DNA of 64,000 nt from Novacetimonas cocois. Lineage in GTDB: Bacteria > Pseudomonadota > Alphaproteobacteria > Acetobacterales > Acetobacteraceae. A program made the position numbers and the translations under genes. The notes under the pieces were generated by a model. That model worked only from the letters and a program-made list of their open reading frames with translations, did not search any database and had not been told where the DNA came from. Location: positions 1 through 64,000 of the forward strand of contig NZ_QEXL01000001.1 of the NCBI RefSeq assembly GCF_003311635.1, written 5' to 3'. Positions 61,624 to 64,000 of this stretch are shown here, piece by piece (position 1 is the first letter of the stretch; every line of letters starts with the position of its first letter).

Positions 61624-64000
61624 TCATGGCCCCTTGATGACTTCGGCCATGTCGGCGGGACGCAGCCAGCGGGCAAATGCCTTCTGCACGTCCTGCGCCG
61701 TCATTTCGTAATACGCCCTGGCGGCCCTGTTCGCGTTATCCAGCGGCAGTCCCAGACCGCTGAGCTGCAGGTAGCCGGCGGCGATCGAATTCAGGCTGGC
61801 CTGTTCGAGCGACAGTTCATGCAGCAGGGCGGACTTTGCCATCGTCAGTTCGTCATCATTAAGGGGATGGGCCTGCATGTCCGCCACGTCCCGGATCGCG
61901 GCGTCACGTGCCGGCGCGACCTTGGACGGATCCGCCCCGAACGTGATGGAATAGGCCGCGCGCTGGCGTGCCCATGTCAGGTTGCTGCTGACGGTATAGA
62001 CATATCCCGTCCGCACCCGCAGATCACGATACAGATGTCCGGAGAAGCCGCCGCCCAGCGCCTCGTTCCCCAGCGCCAGGGCGAAATGTTCCGGATTCTG
62101 CGCTGTCAGGCCCAGGCTTTCGGCCAGTACCACGCTGTCCTGCAGGCTGGACTGATCCGGGACCCGCGCGACGGAGGTATGGCTGTCGGGACGGGCGGGC
62201 AGGTCCACCTTGGGCATCGGTCCGGTCGCATGCCAGTCGCCGAAGGTCGCGCTAACCATCTCCAGTGCCTTTTGCGGCGTAATGTCACCGGTAACCACGA
62301 TGGTTGTCATGTCGGGGCGATAGGCCGTCGCGTAAAAATCGCGGCTGTCCTGAAGCGTCAGTTTCATGACCTGCGCCGGGGTCGCCTGGCGCAGTGACGG
62401 GTCATGCGGGGGATTTATGGCGGATTTGATCGCCCGCCTGACCAGATAATCCGGTGACTGCAGCAACCCCGCCAGCGACGACGCGGTATTCATCCGCACC
62501 ACCCCGAACGCCTTTTCGGGGAAGGCGGGATGCAGCACATTGTCCGCCAGCAGGCGCAGGCCCTTTTCAAAGTCCGGCGTCAGGGTGCTGACGCCGAAAT
62601 GGGACCCGGCATATTCGGTCGCCGCGATATCATCCAGCGCCTTCTGGAAACTGACGCGGTCATAGGTGGTGGTGCCGTACGGGAACAGTTCATCCGTGAC
62701 GTCGGAAACACCTTCCTTGCCTGCGGGTTCCTCCAGGGCAGAACCGATGCGGATCGAACCGTACAGGCTGATGGTATGGCTGACATGGGCGGGGCGGACG
62801 ATCAGGCGCAGCCCGTTTGGCAGGGTGAAGCTGGACGGTGCCGGGGTGGGAACCGGCGGCGTCAGCGTCATCAGGTCCTTTTGCGCCCATTGCGGCAGGA
62901 CGACCGGATGGTCCGGCGATGCGGCAAAGGATTCAGACCCCCCAAAGCCCTTGCCCGCCACCGGATGGCCGGAGGTACGGGGTGTCAGGATCGCGGTGAT
63001 GGCGTGTGCGGGATCCAGCACCTCCCGCGCAAGGCGATTGACGTCCTCGGGCGTGACGGCGGCATAGGCGCTGGCCAGCGCATCGGGCGAATCGAGTCCC
63101 ATGACGGCCACCGCTTCGGACCAGCTTTCGGCCAGTCCGGAAATGCTGTTCGCGGCATAGCCCAGCTGCGCCAGTTCCCTGCGCCGCGCCGCATCGACCA
63201 GATCCGACGGCACGCCATGCGCGCGCAGCGACGCCAGCGTATCGCGCAGCGTCTGCAACAGGGCGGACGGGTCCTTCCCTGCCGGGAAAGCCGCCAGCGC
63301 GATGCCGATCCCGGCATCGGCCTTGGGCGCGTAATCAAAGCCGGCCAGCATCGCCTTGCCTTCGGGGACAAGGTCGTAAAGCGCGCCGCGCTGGCTCGAC
63401 AGGACATCGGACAGGATCTGGGCTGTGGCGTAATCATGCGCCCGCTGTCCCGGCATGCGGCTGGCGATGGCGATCAGCCCGACGGGATAGTCGGTGGGGA
63501 AGCTCAGCATCTGCGGCTGCACCGGGCCGGGTGTTACGGTGGGACGCGCGGGCAGGGTGCGCGCGGGCAGGGCGGAGAAGATGTCACGCACATGCGCCAG
63601 CGCCTGATCGGGATCGACATTGCCGGTAATGATCAGGATGGCGTTGTTGGGGGTGTACCAGTCCTGGTAAAAACGGCGCAGCATGGCCGTATCCGTATGA
63701 TCGAACGACTCGCGTGTTCCCAGCGCGTCATGTTCATAGGGCGTATGGGCGAACAGGATCGACTGCAGGCGCGACAGGTACTGGTATCCGGGGCTGGACA
63801 GGTCGCGCGATACCTCCTGTTCTATGGCGCCGCGCTCATGCGTCCATTCCTCTTCCGACAGGGTCAGGCCGTTCATGCGCAACGCCTCGATACGCAGGGC
63901 GATATCAAGGTCTTCCGCCGGGGCGGTATAGAAATACTGGGTCGTGTTTTCGGTCGTGTCCGCGTTGTAACTGCCGCCCATCCGCGCGCCGATGGCCGAC
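61624..64000 (-). CDS. M16-family zinc metallopeptidase, truncated by the window edge
   Basis: The reading frame stays open to the end of the window, so the N-terminus (with the HxxEH zinc motif) lies outside. The first ATG seen is at 63981, preceded by in-frame SAIGAR, so GARMGGSYNADTTENTTQYF is internal. Then come the zinc-ligand glutamate region (NGLTLSEEEWTHERGAIEQE), the first-half core (YTPNNAILIITGNVDPDQAL) and a second, non-catalytic M16 half from about residue 390 (FTLPNGLRLIVRP) with YRPDMTTIVVTGDI. The total would be about 850-900 aa, like bacterial two-domain pitrilysin-type proteins processed in the periplasm. Possibly partnered with another M16 gene beyond the edge. Confidence 0.88.
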   Translation of the reverse strand, partial: SAIGARMGGSYNADTTENTTQYFYTAPAEDLDIALRIEALRMNGLTLSEEEWTHERGAIEQEVSRDLSSPGYQYLSRLQSILFAHTPYEHDALGTRESFDHTDTAMLRRFYQDWYTPNNAILIITGNVDPDQALAHVRDIFSALPARTLPARPTVTPGPVQPQMLSFPTDYPVGLIAIASRMPGQRAHDYATAQILSDVLSSQRGALYDLVPEGKAMLAGFDYAPKADAGIGIALAAFPAGKDPSALLQTLRDTLASLRAHGVPSDLVDAARRRELAQLGYAANSISGLAESWSEAVAVMGLDSPDALASAYAAVTPEDVNRLAREVLDPAHAITAILTPRTSGHPVAGKGFGGSESFAASPDHPVVLPQWAQKDLMTLTPPVPTPAPSSFTLPNGLRLIVRPAHVSHTISLYGSIRIGSALEEPAGKEGVSDVTDELFPYGTTTYDRVSFQKALDDIAATEYAGSHFGVSTLTPDFEKGLRLLADNVLHPAFPEKAFGVVRMNTASSLAGLLQSPDYLVRRAIKSAINPPHDPSLRQATPAQVMKLTLQDSRDFYATAYRPDMTTIVVTGDITPQKALEMVSATFGDWHATGPMPKVDLPARPDSHTSVARVPDQSSLQDSVVLAESLGLTAQNPEHFALALGNEALGGGFSGHLYRDLRVRTGYVYTVSSNLTWARQRAAYSITFGADPSKVAPARDAAIRDVADMQAHPLNDDELTMAKSALLHELSLEQASLNSIAAGYLQLSGLGLPLDNANRAARAYYEMTAQDVQKAFARWLRPADMAEVIKGP

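Noticed and set aside
1-64000. CRISPR array, prophage, transposase or integrase
   Set aside because: No regularly spaced repeats and no such proteins were seen; the only dispersed repeat is the 90-bp palindromic element.

Overview
The window is a stretch of bacterial chromosome, mostly GC-rich and densely coding, that looks like an acetic acid bacterium (Acetobacteraceae, most like the Komagataeibacter / Novacetimonas / Gluconacetobacter group). Reasons: a secreted or surface protein with a Hint (hedgehog/intein-type) domain of the kind expanded in these bacteria; a three-subunit periplasmic FAD dehydrogenase (Tat-exported small subunit, GMC flavoprotein, triheme cytochrome c); a ThDP-dependent 2-keto acid decarboxylase; and alphaproteobacterial housekeeping blocks (clpS-clpA, ffs-dnaX-ybaB-recR, cmk-rpsA, FYDLN-acid protein). 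Genus level cannot be proven from this sequence alone.

Layout. Bases 1-120 hold the 3' part of an initiator tRNA and its terminator. Bases 291-9154 are a divergent catabolic locus. Leftward run an isochorismatase-type hydrolase, a glutamine-synthetase-like ligase, a TonB-dependent receptor and an MFS carrier. Rightward run an M20 deacylase/peptidase, an RpiR-type regulator and an N-formylglutamate amidohydrolase. Two perfect inverted repeats lie between the two arms. Together they look like a complete uptake and degradation system for one unidentified amide- or acyl-amino-acid-like ligand. Bases 9583-16132 are gene-poor and more AT-rich: the Hint protein, an XRE regulator, an indolepyruvate/pyruvate-type decarboxylase, a run of stem-loops, a tiny hydrophobic peptide and a small membrane protein.

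Bases 16681-28262 carry an MFS exporter, an SfnB-like flavoprotein, anmK, an asparaginase, an outer-membrane barrel protein, an asparagine permease coupled to a GntR regulator with a perfect 28-bp operator-like palindrome, a secreted protein of unknown function, an ABM monooxygenase and a membrane-anchored Mrr-like protein that has lost its nuclease residues. Bases 28599-34244 are a late cobalamin (nucleotide loop and aminopropanol) cluster: cobC, cobS, cobT, cobU, a candidate 55-aa ORF, cobQ, cbiB. Bases 34744-41051 hold a histone-H1-like Lys/Ala/Pro/Arg-rich protein and the FAD dehydrogenase operon, followed by a periplasmic beta-propeller.

The remainder is mostly core: pyrD, a HAD hydrolase, a DUF3465 protein, PPK2, a YdfG-like dehydrogenase, yqgE, clpA, clpS, a D,D-carboxypeptidase, map, ggt, the SRP RNA, dnaX, ybaB, recR, a FolM/PTR1-like reductase coupled to folB, a FYDLN-acid protein, cmk with a short upstream ORF, rpsA, and a truncated M16 peptidase at the right edge. 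Five copies of an approximately 90-bp AT-rich palindromic repeat, one badly decayed, sit between genes in both orientations. No transposase, integrase, phage gene or CRISPR array was seen.
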